Shown: positions 51,683 to 61,504 of the stretch, one piece after another
Layout: each line of letters opens with the position of its first letter
Numbering within the stretch: the stretch's first letter is position 1
From: Formosa sp. L2A11
Lineage (GTDB): Bacteria; Bacteroidota; Bacteroidia; Flavobacteriales; Flavobacteriaceae
Assembly (NCBI RefSeq): GCF_009796865.1
Contig: NZ_CP047028.1
Location: 1,302,001-1,366,000 of the forward strand
Reading direction: 5' to 3'
Length of the DNA: 64,000 nucleotides
Translations under genes and position numbers: made by a program
Notes under the pieces: generated by a model
Database searches by the model: none
The model's input: only the letters and a program-made list of their open reading frames with translations
Told to the model about the DNA's origin: nothing

Positions 51683-52930
51683 ATGAAAGTATTTAAATTC
51701 GGCGGTGCCTCTGTAAAAGATGCTGAAGGGGTTAGAAATTTATCAACAATTTTAAAGCAATATTCAAACGAATATCCTGTGGTTATTGTTTCTGCTATGG
51801 GGAAAACCACGAACGCATTAGAAGTTATTGCTCATAATGTACTGTATAATAAAACAGAATTAGAAGCTTCTATACAAGTTGTAGAAACATATCATAATAC
51901 TATTGTTTCTGAGTTGTTTTTAAATGTAAATCATCCTGTTTTTAGTATTGTAAATGACCTTTTAGCAGATTTAAGAACCATTTTACAAACAAATGTTTCA
52001 ACCAATTATAATTTTGTTTACGATCAAATAATAGGTTTTGGAGAATTGCTTTCTACTACAATTGTAAGTGAGTACCTAAACCAATTTGGTGTAGAAAATA
52101 TTTGGTTAGATGTTAGAAATCATATAAAAACAGATGTTAATTACAGACGTGCAAATGTAGATTGGGAAATTACAGAGCAGCTTATTAAACCGCTTAAACA
52201 CAACCATTCTATAGTGGTTACTCAAGGTTTTTTAGGTAGCGATACAAAAAATACCACCACACTTGGTCGGGAAGGTAGCGATTATACCGCTGCTATTTTT
52301 GCTTACTGTTTAGATGCAGAAAGTGTAACCATCTGGAAAGATGTTCCTGGTGTGCTAAATGCAGATCCAAGATATTTTAAAGAGGCCCAATTGTTGGAGC
52401 AGTTGTCGTATACAGAGGCTATAGAGTTAGCCTTTTACGGTGCAAGTGTTATACATCCTAAAACGTTACAGCCACTTCAAAAAAAGGGAATTACGTTGTA
52501 TGTTAAGTCTTTTTTAAACCCGAAAGCAAAAGGGACTAAGGTTAACGCAGATCTTGGTATTACGCCTAAAGTTCCCTGTTATATTGTTAAAAAACAGGAA
52601 ATTTTAATATGCATTTCTTCTTTAGATTTTTCTTACATTGTAGAAGAAAATATTAGCGATATTTTTAGTGTTTTGCATCGTTTTAAAATGAAAGTAAATC
52701 TTATTCAGAATTCTGCTATTAGTTTTTCTATTTGTGTTGAAGATATTTTTAACAATTTAGAACACGTTTTAGAATATTTTCGCGTTAGTTATAAAGTTTC
52801 ATATGTTTCTAATGTGTCTTTATATACCGTAAGACATTATAACACTGATGCTACAAATTCAATAACAAAAAACAAAGACATACTATTACAGCAGCGTACA
52901 CAAGATACGTTACAAATAGTAACTAAATAA
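51683..52930 (+). CDS. Aspartate kinase (monofunctional)
   Basis: Phosphorylates aspartate in the first step to lysine, threonine and methionine; 415 residues. The kinase domain is clear: 'MKVFKFGGASVKDAEGV', 'VVIVSAMGKTTNALE', 'TTTLGREGSDYTAA', 'IWKDVPGVLNADPRYF'. The C-terminal regulatory part (about 300-390) is a weak ACT-like region. No homoserine dehydrogenase is fused. It abuts the GNAT gene, and the acyltransferase gene begins 22 bases after the stop. The isozyme cannot be told by eye. Confidence 0.93.
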   Translation: MKVFKFGGASVKDAEGVRNLSTILKQYSNEYPVVIVSAMGKTTNALEVIAHNVLYNKTELEASIQVVETYHNTIVSELFLNVNHPVFSIVNDLLADLRTILQTNVSTNYNFVYDQIIGFGELLSTTIVSEYLNQFGVENIWLDVRNHIKTDVNYRRANVDWEITEQLIKPLKHNHSIVVTQGFLGSDTKNTTTLGREGSDYTAAIFAYCLDAESVTIWKDVPGVLNADPRYFKEAQLLEQLSYTEAIELAFYGASVIHPKTLQPLQKKGITLYVKSFLNPKAKGTKVNADLGITPKVPCYIVKKQEILICISSLDFSYIVEENISDIFSVLHRFKMKVNLIQNSAISFSICVEDIFNNLEHVLEYFRVSYKVSYVSNVSLYTVRHYNTDATNSITKNKDILLQQRTQDTLQIVTK

Positions 52931-52939
52931 ACAAATCAC

Positions 52940-52947
52940 TACATTTG
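52940..52947 (+). promoter_or_regulatory. Possible internal -7 element before the acyltransferase gene
   Basis: TACATTTG matches TAnnTTTG but lies only five bases before the ATG at 52953, so it would give a leaderless or nearly leaderless message. It may be chance. Confidence 0.35.
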
Positions 52948-52952
52948 CGACC

Positions 52953-54803
52953 ATGGCGAAAAATGATGAAAAGGGATTAGTAACTGCAAGTGAAGTAGCA
53001 AGTGCGATCCATTTAGAGAAGTTAGGCTTTTTAGGCACATTTGTGGGCTGGAGTTTAATGAAGATTCTAAAAATTTCTACAATAAATAAATTTTACCTCG
53101 AAAATAAGCATCTCGAAAACACAGCGTTTTTAGATCGTATTTTAGAGGAATTTGATATTAAATTTGAGATTCCTGAAGAAGATTTAAAACGTTTACCAAA
53201 AACAGGAGCGTTTATTACAGTGTCTAACCATCCTTTAGGTGGTATTGATGGTATTTTGTTGCTTAAATTATTGCTAGAACAGCGCGATGATTTTAAGATT
53301 ATGGCCAATTTTTTATTAAATAGAATAGAGCCATTAAAGCCATATATTATGCCTGTAAATCCTTTTGAGAACAGAAAGGACGTAAAATCTAGTGTTATAG
53401 GGTTTAAAAATGCACTTTTACATTTAAAAGATGGGCATCCTTTAGGTGTGTTTCCTGCAGGAGAAGTATCTACGTATAGAGAAGGGAAATTGGTTGTAGA
53501 TAAGCCTTGGGAAGCTACGGCTTTAAAGTTGGTACAACGTGCAGAGGTTCCTGTTGTTCCTATTTATTTTCATGCTAAAAACAGTAAATTGTTTTATAAG
53601 ATTTCGAAGATAAATGATACACTAAGAACAGCCAAATTACCATCTGAAGTGCTTTCTCAGAAAAGGCGTGTTATTAAAGTACGTATAGGAAAACCAATAC
53701 CTGTAAAAGACCAAAAGGAGCATGCAACATTACCCGAGTATTCAGAGTTTTTAAGACGTAAAACATATATGCTAGCTAATGCTTTCGAAGAAAAATCTAC
53801 CATTCTAAGAAGTTTAGCATCTACCATAAATTTAAAGTCTACTAAAGTACCTAAACGTATTGTTACTCCTGGAGATGCCATTTTGGTAGAAGAAGAAGTT
53901 GAAAATTTACGCGCTTTAGATTGCAGATTATTACAAAGTAAAAATTATGAAGTGTTTTTGGCGCCATCAAGCGATATGCCAAATATTCTTCGTGAAATTG
54001 GGAGATTAAGAGAAATAACATTCCGTGAAATTGGTGAAGGAACCAATGAATCTATAGATTTAGATAAGTTTGATAGTTATTACCACCATATGTTTCTTTG
54101 GGACGACGAGCAAAAAGTAATTGCGGGTGCGTATAGAATGGGGCTAGGTTCAGAAATATTTAAAAAGTATGGGATTGATGGGTTTTATCTTCAAGATTTA
54201 TTCCGTTTCGAGCCTGAATTGCATAAAATGATGAGCGAATCCATAGAAATGGGACGCGCTTTTATTATAAAAGAATTTCAACAAAAACCCATGCCTTTGT
54301 TTCTGCTTTGGAGAGGCATTGTGCATACTACATTACGTTATCCAGAACATAAATATTTAATTGGAGGCGTAAGTATAAGTAATCAGTTTTCTAATTTCTC
54401 AAAATCGTTAATGATTGAGTTTATGAAATCTCATTATTACGATCCGTATGTAGCACAATATGTACATCCTAAAAAAGAATTTAAAGTTAAACTTACTGAT
54501 GCCGATAAAGATTTTGTTTTTGATGCTACAGAAGCCGATTTAAACAAATTTGATAAGATTATTGATGAGGTAGAGCCTGGGAATTTAAGATTACCAGTAT
54601 TGCTTAAAAAGTATATTAAGCAAAATGCTAGATTGGTCGCTTTTAATGTCGATCCGTTATTTAATAACGCAGTAGATGGTTTAATGTATATTAAGATTGC
54701 CGACCTGCCAGAAAGCACCGTGCGTCCTGTTATGGAAGAATTTCAGGAAGAGTTAGAACGTAAGTTTTCAAATGGAAACGGAGAGCAACCGCCAACACCT
54801 TAA
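52953..54803 (+). CDS. Bifunctional PlsC-GNAT acyltransferase (OlsF/GlsF-like aminolipid synthesis)
   Basis: A 616-residue fusion. Residues about 60-285 form a PlsC/LPLAT O-acyltransferase with the H-x4-D motif in 'VSNHPLGGIDGILLLK' and 'GVFPAGEVSTYREGKL'. Residues about 310-600 form an OlsB/hemolysin-like N-acyltransferase ('YHHMFLWDDEQKVIAGAYRM', 'SIEMGRAFIIKEFQQKPMPL'). Known fusions of this kind make acylated amino-acid lipids such as ornithine or glycine lipids from acyl-ACP. I infer an aminolipid, membrane-associated role; which amino acid is used cannot be read here. A hairpin terminator follows. Confidence 0.85.
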   Translation: MAKNDEKGLVTASEVASAIHLEKLGFLGTFVGWSLMKILKISTINKFYLENKHLENTAFLDRILEEFDIKFEIPEEDLKRLPKTGAFITVSNHPLGGIDGILLLKLLLEQRDDFKIMANFLLNRIEPLKPYIMPVNPFENRKDVKSSVIGFKNALLHLKDGHPLGVFPAGEVSTYREGKLVVDKPWEATALKLVQRAEVPVVPIYFHAKNSKLFYKISKINDTLRTAKLPSEVLSQKRRVIKVRIGKPIPVKDQKEHATLPEYSEFLRRKTYMLANAFEEKSTILRSLASTINLKSTKVPKRIVTPGDAILVEEEVENLRALDCRLLQSKNYEVFLAPSSDMPNILREIGRLREITFREIGEGTNESIDLDKFDSYYHHMFLWDDEQKVIAGAYRMGLGSEIFKKYGIDGFYLQDLFRFEPELHKMMSESIEMGRAFIIKEFQQKPMPLFLLWRGIVHTTLRYPEHKYLIGGVSISNQFSNFSKSLMIEFMKSHYYDPYVAQYVHPKKEFKVKLTDADKDFVFDATEADLNKFDKIIDEVEPGNLRLPVLLKKYIKQNARLVAFNVDPLFNNAVDGLMYIKIADLPESTVRPVMEEFQEELERKFSNGNGEQPPTP

Positions 54804-54854
54804 TCAGGATTTAAAATATAAGTTTCAATAAATTTGAAAATACATAATAACTAA

Positions 54855-54885
54855 AAAGACTGTCTGAAAAGATGGTCTTTTTTTT
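54855..54885 (+). terminator. Terminator of the acyltransferase gene
   Basis: An 11-pair stem with two G-U pairs (54855-54865 with 54870-54880) closes a GAAA tetraloop, followed by T's. The remaining bases to 55115 are AT-rich spacer with a seven-base CTCTAAT/ATTAGAG inverted repeat near 54913 and no gene. Confidence 0.82.
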
Positions 54886-55115
54886 ATTGCGTTAATAATA
54901 GAACTATAAACGCTCTAATGTTCGTATTTATTAGAGTTCCTTTGTATGGTTTTAATTCGTAAATAAGATGAATAAAATTTGAATTTCATACCAAGTATGC
55001 TCAATTTTGCATGAAACATATAAACTTATATTGAAGTATCGCGAGAAGTGTGAAAAACGCCTCATTTTTGTGGTGTAATTCTGTGTTATAAAAGTAATTA
55101 GTAAATAATATTAAT

Positions 55116-57800
55116 ATGAAAAAAGCGCTTAAAATAGTAGGTGTTGTAATTGGACTACTTATAGTTTTCTTAGTTGCTGCTCCTTTTTTATTCGAAGGAA
55201 AAATACTAGAAATTGTAAAAAGTACAGTAAATGAAAATATAGAGGGTGAGTTCGATTTTGCAGATGCAGATATCAGTTTTGTTAGAAACTTTCCAGAAGT
55301 TTCTGTTTCTGTAAACGATATGAGTATTGTAAATACGGGAGCATTTTCTGGAGAAACTTTAGTGTCTGCTAAAAGTGCGAATATAAGTGTCCCTTTTATG
55401 CAAATTTTTAATGGTGCAGGAGAATCTTATACTGTAAATTCGTTTAGTATAGATGGTGCTGTAGTTAATATTCTTATAGACGAAGGTGGTAATGTAAATT
55501 ACGATATCGCTAAAAAAGATGCTACAGAAACGTCTGTTTCAACGACAGAAGAGCCTGCGAGTACCGTGTCTTTATCTGTTCAGAATTACGAGATAACCAA
55601 TTCTCAAATTAAATATTACGACGAGCAAGGAAAGATGTTTTTTGAATTAGACGATTTTAATCATTCTGGAACAGGAGATCTTTCTGCTGTAAAATCGGAG
55701 TTAGATACAAAAACAAGTGGTTTAGTCTCTTTCGATATGGACGGTACAAATTACCTTAAAGAGACACCTGTGCAGCTAGATGCTAAATTGGGTATAGATT
55801 TAGATCAAAATATATATACGTTTTTAGAAAACAAAGCCACAATTAATCAATTAGAACTGATTTTTGATGGTTCTGTAAAACTTAACGACGCTAGTCAAGA
55901 TGTAAATATTACATTTAAAACACCATCGTCAGATTTTAAAAACTTCTTAGCATTAATTCCAAAAGCATATTCTAAAGAAATAGATAATGTGCAAACCACG
56001 GGAGATTTTATTGTTCAAGGGGCTTTAAATGGCACTGTAGACGATACGCATATTCTTGCATTTAATATTGCAATTACGTCTAACAACGCATCGTTTAAAT
56101 ATCCAGATTTACCACAAGCGGTGTCTAATATTACTATAGATACGCAAATTGCTAACGAAACAGGATTATTAGAAAACACCTATGTAAATATAAATGCATT
56201 AACGTTTAAGATTGCACAAGATGTATTTAGTGCCAATGCTAATATTAAAGATTTAATGGGAAATCCGTTAGTGAAAGCGAATTTAAAAGGGCGTATTAAT
56301 TTGGGTAACCTATCTCAGGCTTATCCGTTTTCTGTAGAAGAGCAATTAAAAGGAATTTTAGATGCTAATATAACAACGGCATTCGATATGAAAGCTATAG
56401 AAGATGGTAGATATCAGGATACAAAAAATAGCGGTTCGTTGGGATTAAGTGGTTTTGAGTTTAATTCTGAAGACATGAAAAATCCAATTCAAATCTCTAA
56501 AGCAGGACTTACATTTAATACGCAAAATGTGATTTTAAATACTTTTGAAGCCAAAACAGGAAGCACAGACCTTTCTGCTAAAGGGGCTATAGATAATTTA
56601 TTAGGTTATATGTTTAACGACGAATTGTTAAAAGGAAACTTTACATTAAACTCTAATACGTTTGCTCTTAACGATTTTATGACGGAAAGTGAAACTCCCG
56701 AAGTTGCAGATAAAACAGAGTCTTCAGATTTAGAAAAACCAGAAACAGAAGCTGCTGTAAGTACAGAAGAGATTAAAATTCCATCCTTTTTAGATGCTAC
56801 AATTGTCGCTAAAGCAAATACAGTACTTTACGATAACTTGACGTTAAAAGAAGCTTCAGGAACGTTACTTGTTAAAGACGAAACGGTAACTCTAAAAGAT
56901 TTTAGTTCTAATTTATTTGGAGGGAAAATAGCTTTAAATGGTGAAGTGTCTACTAAAGCAGCAACACCAACTTTTAATGTAAAATTAGGCATGCAAAGTT
57001 TTGATATGGCACAGTCTTTTAAAGGCTTAGATATGTTAAAAGCTTTAGCGCCAATAGCACAGGCGTTTAAAGGGACGTTGAATTCTAATTTTGAAATTAA
57101 AGGAGATTTAAGTACCGATTTTACACCAAATCTTAGTACTATTTCAGGTAATGCATTAGCAGAAATGCTTGTAAGTGATGTAGATTCTAAAGATAATAAA
57201 GTGCTAAGTACGTTGGTAGATCGTTTAACGTTTTTAAATTTTAACGAAGATGAAACCAAAACCATAAATACAAACTTAACCTTTAAAGATGGTCAGGTTA
57301 CTGTAAAACCATTTAATCTTAAATTTAAAGATATTGATGTTGAGGTTGCTGGTAGTCATGGTTTTGATCAAACAGTAAATTATACAGCTTCGTTCGATGT
57401 TCCTGCGAAATATCTTGGTAACGATGTAAAAAAATTATTAGCACAACTTAACGATTCGGATGCCGAAAATATTTCTGTTCCTGTTAAGGCTTTAATTGGC
57501 GGAAGTGTTAATAATCCATCTATTACTACAGATTTAAGTGCAACGGCAACAGCGTTAACGACTAAGCTTGTAGAGATGCAAAAAGCTAAACTTATAAGTG
57601 AAGGAAGCGATAAAGTAAAAGGTGCTTTAAATGATTTCTTAAACGGAAATACTAGTGCTACAAAAGATTCTACAAGTGTTAAAACGGAAGCAACAAAAAC
57701 AAAAGATTCTGTGCAAACAGATAATATTAAAAAGGCTGCCGATAATTTATTAAACGGATTGTTTAGCAAGAAAAAAGACAGTACTAAAACAGGAAATTAA
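55116..57800 (+). CDS. AsmA family envelope protein
   Basis: A large envelope protein of 894 residues, anchored by one N-terminal membrane segment (about 5-27, 'IVGVVIGLLIVFLVAAPFLF'). The AsmA signature follows ('FDFADADISFVRNFPEVSVS'), then long repetitive beta structure, a Glu/Thr-rich linker around 520-550 and the AsmA_2-like C-terminal module ('LSTISGNALAEMLVSDVDSK', 'FDVPAKYLGNDVKKLLAQL'). AsmA-like proteins are bridge-type beta-groove proteins thought to move lipids between membranes. The tail is lysine- and threonine-rich. Monocistronic with a clear terminator. Confidence 0.9.
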   Translation: MKKALKIVGVVIGLLIVFLVAAPFLFEGKILEIVKSTVNENIEGEFDFADADISFVRNFPEVSVSVNDMSIVNTGAFSGETLVSAKSANISVPFMQIFNGAGESYTVNSFSIDGAVVNILIDEGGNVNYDIAKKDATETSVSTTEEPASTVSLSVQNYEITNSQIKYYDEQGKMFFELDDFNHSGTGDLSAVKSELDTKTSGLVSFDMDGTNYLKETPVQLDAKLGIDLDQNIYTFLENKATINQLELIFDGSVKLNDASQDVNITFKTPSSDFKNFLALIPKAYSKEIDNVQTTGDFIVQGALNGTVDDTHILAFNIAITSNNASFKYPDLPQAVSNITIDTQIANETGLLENTYVNINALTFKIAQDVFSANANIKDLMGNPLVKANLKGRINLGNLSQAYPFSVEEQLKGILDANITTAFDMKAIEDGRYQDTKNSGSLGLSGFEFNSEDMKNPIQISKAGLTFNTQNVILNTFEAKTGSTDLSAKGAIDNLLGYMFNDELLKGNFTLNSNTFALNDFMTESETPEVADKTESSDLEKPETEAAVSTEEIKIPSFLDATIVAKANTVLYDNLTLKEASGTLLVKDETVTLKDFSSNLFGGKIALNGEVSTKAATPTFNVKLGMQSFDMAQSFKGLDMLKALAPIAQAFKGTLNSNFEIKGDLSTDFTPNLSTISGNALAEMLVSDVDSKDNKVLSTLVDRLTFLNFNEDETKTINTNLTFKDGQVTVKPFNLKFKDIDVEVAGSHGFDQTVNYTASFDVPAKYLGNDVKKLLAQLNDSDAENISVPVKALIGGSVNNPSITTDLSATATALTTKLVEMQKAKLISEGSDKVKGALNDFLNGNTSATKDSTSVKTEATKTKDSVQTDNIKKAADNLLNGLFSKKKDSTKTGN

Positions 57801-57836
57801 ATTCTTGTAACATACTGCTATAGATTATAGTGTAAT

Positions 57837-57870
57837 AAAAAAGCTGAAGGTTTAAAGCTTCAGCTTTTTT
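57837..57870 (+). terminator. Terminator of the AsmA-like gene
   Basis: AAAAAAGCTGAAG and CTTCAGCTTTTTT form a perfect stem around a short loop, with T's following. Confidence 0.87.
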
Positions 57871-57970
57871 GTTATTATGTTCTTTTAATACTTGTATAAT
57901 TATTCACTATTTGCAATGTTTTTTTAAATAAAGCTAGTGAAAACACGGGTGTAATGCGCGCTAATATTAA

Positions 57971-60184
57971 TTAGTTCTTAATTAATTTCTTAGTAATAAA
58001 TTGATTGCCTGAATTAATCTTTACAAGATATATTCCTTTAGATAATTTAGATACATCAATGTTGTTTTTACTTTTTGTAATTACTGTTGTTTGTATTAAT
58101 TTACCTAGAATATTGTATATGTTAATTGTAGCATCTTCTGTAATACTAAAGAAAACCTGATCTTTATTTACAGGATTCGGAAACATTTTAAAAGATTCAA
58201 AAATTACATCTTCTGTACTTAAAGTAGCAGAGTGGCTACCAATACCATCAAATGTATTAGCTTCAAAAATGTCCCATTCGCTGGTTGTGTAAGTTGTATT
58301 TGGTACGGTAATAGTACTTTTTCTTCTGTAAGTTGCATTTTGTATATGGTTGCTAGAATTACCTTCTTCACCTATAATATCAATTAAAACACCATTTTTG
58401 AATAATCCTATTGGATCGTTACCATTAAAATTCATTGGAGAAGCATAAAGATAAGGTTCAGTTGTATTGCTTGGTACAACTAAATCTGCATTGTTTATTA
58501 AGTCAGAGTCAGAAGTTCCTCCGTTAATAATTACAAAAACATCATTTGGTACAATGCTCGTAACATTATTCACTAAGTATTCAGATTTGTCTAAAGGTAA
58601 ATCGTCTACCCAAGTCCCTCCATTAGATTGTTTTTGTATGCTATAACCTGCTAAACTAATTGTAGTGCTCGATAAGTTTACAATTTCAATTACTTTATTG
58701 TTTCCTCCATCTGGTTCTACATATTCAGAAATAAATAATTCTGAAATTCCGTTAGAAGCACCATTTGTTGTTGTCGCGTTTATTTCTGTACTTTTTTCAG
58801 AAACATTGTTGTCTGCATCTCTCGATAAAATTTGTACTGTATATGTTGTAGAAGCATCTAAGTTTATTACTGAGTAAAAAAGGTCTGTTGTTGTTACAAT
58901 AAAAGTATTATTCACATAAACATCGTAACTAGCAACGGCATTATTATCTGTGGCAGCAGACCAACTAACTTTAAAAGATGAATCTGATGCATTACTAATA
59001 ACAACATCTGTTGGTATAGAAGGCGTTTCGGTATCTTGTAAAGTCGTACCATTTATAGCAGTACTTGCTGTAGAAAGGTTGTTTATAATATCTCTTGCAA
59101 TAATGGTAAAACTGTAACTTGTGTTTGTGTCTAGACCCGTAATTACGGCAGTTGTAATTGTATTAGACGTTTGTGCTGTTAAAACACCATCTACATAAAT
59201 ATTATAACCAGTAACTTCTACGTTATCTGTAGAGGCTGTCCAAGAAATATCTATTGTTGTTAGTGTAATATTGCTTAAAGTTACATTGGTTGGAGTAGAA
59301 GGCGCTTCTGTATCGCTACTTGTGTATATTCCCCATCTGTCTTCTGCAGATTGTCCTCCCCAGATTCTTGTTGCAAGATATGGGTTGTCTATAAATGGAT
59401 TTCTATTTCCTTGTGCAGCATAGTTGTCTGTATTTTCATGATATGCATTTCTAGCAATTTCTATTGCAGATACAGGATCTTCTGCATTCCATTCTAAAAA
59501 TAAATCTATCATATCATCTGGTGTAAACTCATTACTACCAACTCCAACAGCTGTAGGTAAGCAAACATCGCCATAACTTAAATACATATACATTATCATT
59601 CTTGCAGCATCTCCTTTCCATTCGTCTCCTGGGTACCAAGCAGGAGTATCTGCACCGCTTAATCCGTTATAGGTGTCTGTAGAAAAATCAGAATTACCAG
59701 AACCTTTTCCGTATTTTCTATTATTTCTAGTAGAATTACGTGTTCTGTCTGCTGCTCTTAAATGATGTGCATCTGTAGAAGGTCCAGGAACGTCCGTGTC
59801 TAAAGCAATAGTTGCTAAAGATTTAGAAAAAACGTGTTCTCTATTCCAAACATCATCACTTCCTGTTCCTGCATCTTGAGCATTAATATCTCGATACAAA
59901 TCGTTAGAAATGTCGTTATCAGATCCGTTTTCCCATCCATAATATAAAATTATCTCATTGCTGTTATCTGGGTTCACATCTGTAGCCATACAAGCATCCC
60001 AAACATCAGGGCCACTACTTGTGTACTCTAATAATCGGGTGTGCGTAGCTGTCATTTTTTTAGCTAAAGCTTCCTTTAAAGGAACTCCAGTTAGTGTTAA
60101 ATCTACATCGCTGTAATATTGTTCTTGTGAAAAACAAAACGAGGTTGATGTAATAAAAATTAAAAAGAGTAGTTTTATTACCAT
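57971..60184 (-). CDS. Secreted endonuclease I with FN3, lamin-tail and T9SS sorting domains
   Basis: Multidomain secreted nuclease of 737 residues: signal peptide (1-19), EndA/endonuclease I domain (about 25-285) with the metal-finger phrase 'WNREHVFSKS' at 113-122 and 'DAHHLRAADRTRNSTRNN', two fibronectin type III modules (about 295-385 and 390-475), a lamin-tail domain (about 485-610) and a type IX secretion C-terminal domain ('FKMFPNPVNKDQVFFS' to 'LVKINSGNQFITKKLIKN'). It is probably released or surface-attached and degrades extracellular DNA for nutrients. Promoter element at 60274-60281. Confidence 0.93.
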   Translation of the reverse strand: MVIKLLFLIFITSTSFCFSQEQYYSDVDLTLTGVPLKEALAKKMTATHTRLLEYTSSGPDVWDACMATDVNPDNSNEIILYYGWENGSDNDISNDLYRDINAQDAGTGSDDVWNREHVFSKSLATIALDTDVPGPSTDAHHLRAADRTRNSTRNNRKYGKGSGNSDFSTDTYNGLSGADTPAWYPGDEWKGDAARMIMYMYLSYGDVCLPTAVGVGSNEFTPDDMIDLFLEWNAEDPVSAIEIARNAYHENTDNYAAQGNRNPFIDNPYLATRIWGGQSAEDRWGIYTSSDTEAPSTPTNVTLSNITLTTIDISWTASTDNVEVTGYNIYVDGVLTAQTSNTITTAVITGLDTNTSYSFTIIARDIINNLSTASTAINGTTLQDTETPSIPTDVVISNASDSSFKVSWSAATDNNAVASYDVYVNNTFIVTTTDLFYSVINLDASTTYTVQILSRDADNNVSEKSTEINATTTNGASNGISELFISEYVEPDGGNNKVIEIVNLSSTTISLAGYSIQKQSNGGTWVDDLPLDKSEYLVNNVTSIVPNDVFVIINGGTSDSDLINNADLVVPSNTTEPYLYASPMNFNGNDPIGLFKNGVLIDIIGEEGNSSNHIQNATYRRKSTITVPNTTYTTSEWDIFEANTFDGIGSHSATLSTEDVIFESFKMFPNPVNKDQVFFSITEDATINIYNILGKLIQTTVITKSKNNIDVSKLSKGIYLVKINSGNQFITKKLIKN

Positions 60185-60273
60185 TTATACAGTTTAAATT
60201 AAAAAATATTTTTATAAAAGAGTGATTTGAAGTTTCTAAAGATTAGAAATATGCACTATTTTTTTGTCGGACA

Positions 60274-60281
60274 CAAATGTA
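60274..60281 (-). promoter_or_regulatory. -7 promoter element of the endonuclease gene
   Basis: TACATTTG on the minus strand matches TAnnTTTG, 90 bases before the start codon, leaving an AT-rich leader of about 80 bases. Confidence 0.5.
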
Positions 60282-60377
60282 AGCGCTTTACCTACTTAAG
60301 ATGTTAAGTAATTATTAACTTGTTCTTGATTTTCTGAAGGTGTGACAGAATAAGTGATAAGAAATTAAAAGGAAGAA

Positions 60378-60400
60378 AGCACGAGTAGGACACTCGTGCT
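60378..60400 (-). terminator. Terminator of the 2-hydroxyacid dehydrogenase gene
   Basis: AGCACGAGT and ACTCGTGCT form a perfect nine-pair stem with a five-base loop, 34 bases beyond the stop codon, followed on the minus strand by TTCTTCC and then T-rich sequence. Confidence 0.75.
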
Positions 60401-60433
60401 AGTATACTATTGTTTTGGTGTTAATACCAGAAA

Positions 60434-61372
60434 TTATGCAAATTTTGCTTGTATTTTATCTACTATAGTTTGGGCTAGTTTTTCTTTACTTTCAATGGTC
60501 CATCCGGCAACGTGAGGTGTTAGTAATACGTTTTCTGATTGAATTAAATATTGAAAAGCTTCGGGCATATTATTTTCTGTAAATAAATTTTCGAAAGATG
60601 CTTTTTCGTATTCTAAAACGTCTAAACCTGCACCTAGAATTTGTCCCGATTTTAATGCTGAAACCAAATTGGTAGTAATCACACTTTTTCCTCTAGCGGT
60701 ATTTAAGAACCAGAACGGTTTTTTGAATCCGTTGATGAATTCTGCATCAATCATGTTTTGCGTAAGTGGTGTTTGCGGCACGTGTAAACTCACAACGTCG
60801 ACTTCTTCTTGAAACGTTTCTAGGTCTACTTGTTTTGCGTTCGCGTTACCAACACCGTCTTTAATATCGTAGCATAATACGTTAACATCAAAACCACGAA
60901 GCTTTTTAGAGAATGCATTTCCCATGTTTCCGTACCCAATAATTCCTACTGTTTTTCCGTCTAGTTCTAGTCCGCGATTATCTTCGCGCAACCATTTACC
61001 TTCTCGTACTTCGCGATCTGCTTTATTTAGTTTGTTAAATAGAGATAGGAGCATACCCAATGTATGTTCGCCCACAGCATTTCTGTTACCTTCTGGAGCA
61101 GAAATTAGATGTATACCTTTGGTTTTTGCATAATCGCAATCTATGTTTTCTAAACCAGCACCTACACGACCTATAAATTTTAGGTGCGTTGCTGCGTCTA
61201 GAAATTGTTTATCGATAGTAAATCTGCTTCTAATTATAATACCATCGTATTGATGAATTTTTGCTTCTACTTCTGATTTTGTTGATGTAAAATCGTCGTG
61301 ATTCGTAAATCCTAAATCTGTTAATTGTTGTTTTAAAAGCGGATGATTACTATCCAAATGAAGAATGGTCAT
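60434..61372 (-). CDS. D-2-hydroxyacid dehydrogenase (phosphoglycerate dehydrogenase-like)
   Basis: NAD-dependent dehydrogenase of 312 residues. Cofactor motif 'VGIIGYGNMGNAFSKKL' near residue 143; catalytic Arg in 'FLNTARGKSVI', Glu in 'GLDVLEYEKAS' and His in 'LLTPHVAGWTIESKEK'. It resembles SerA but lacks the C-terminal ACT domain, so it may be a short phosphoglycerate dehydrogenase or a related 2-hydroxyacid dehydrogenase. No serC is adjacent. It has its own promoter and terminator. Confidence 0.9.
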   Translation of the reverse strand: MTILHLDSNHPLLKQQLTDLGFTNHDDFTSTKSEVEAKIHQYDGIIIRSRFTIDKQFLDAATHLKFIGRVGAGLENIDCDYAKTKGIHLISAPEGNRNAVGEHTLGMLLSLFNKLNKADREVREGKWLREDNRGLELDGKTVGIIGYGNMGNAFSKKLRGFDVNVLCYDIKDGVGNANAKQVDLETFQEEVDVVSLHVPQTPLTQNMIDAEFINGFKKPFWFLNTARGKSVITTNLVSALKSGQILGAGLDVLEYEKASFENLFTENNMPEAFQYLIQSENVLLTPHVAGWTIESKEKLAQTIVDKIQAKFA

Positions 61373-61392
61373 AAATTTGAAAATTAGACTTC

Positions 61393-61400
61393 AAATTTAC
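61393..61400 (-). promoter_or_regulatory. -7 promoter element of the dehydrogenase gene
   Basis: TAAATTTG on the minus strand matches TAnnTTTG, 21 bases before the start codon at 61372. Confidence 0.55.
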
Positions 61401-61409
61401 AAACTTTTG

Positions 61410-61500
61410 CGTTAAGGATTGAGCGATTTGTTTAAGCTCTTTTTAGGTTTTTTTAGACCTAAAAAAGCGAGTCGCGAAAGCCTGACCCTTGGGTAACGCC
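61410..61500. repeat. Structured intergenic element of about 91 bp
   Basis: The ends GCGTTAAGG (61410-61418) and CCTTGGGTAACGC (61487-61499) are inverted copies interrupted by four bases. The centre holds TTTTTAGGT and ACCTAAAAA around a T-rich loop. On the minus strand it begins four bases after mgtE and could also work as its terminator. I believe near-identical elements with GGGTCAGGCTTTCGC recur in Flavobacteriaceae genomes, but could not check. Confidence 0.6.
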
Positions 61501-61504
61501 TAAA

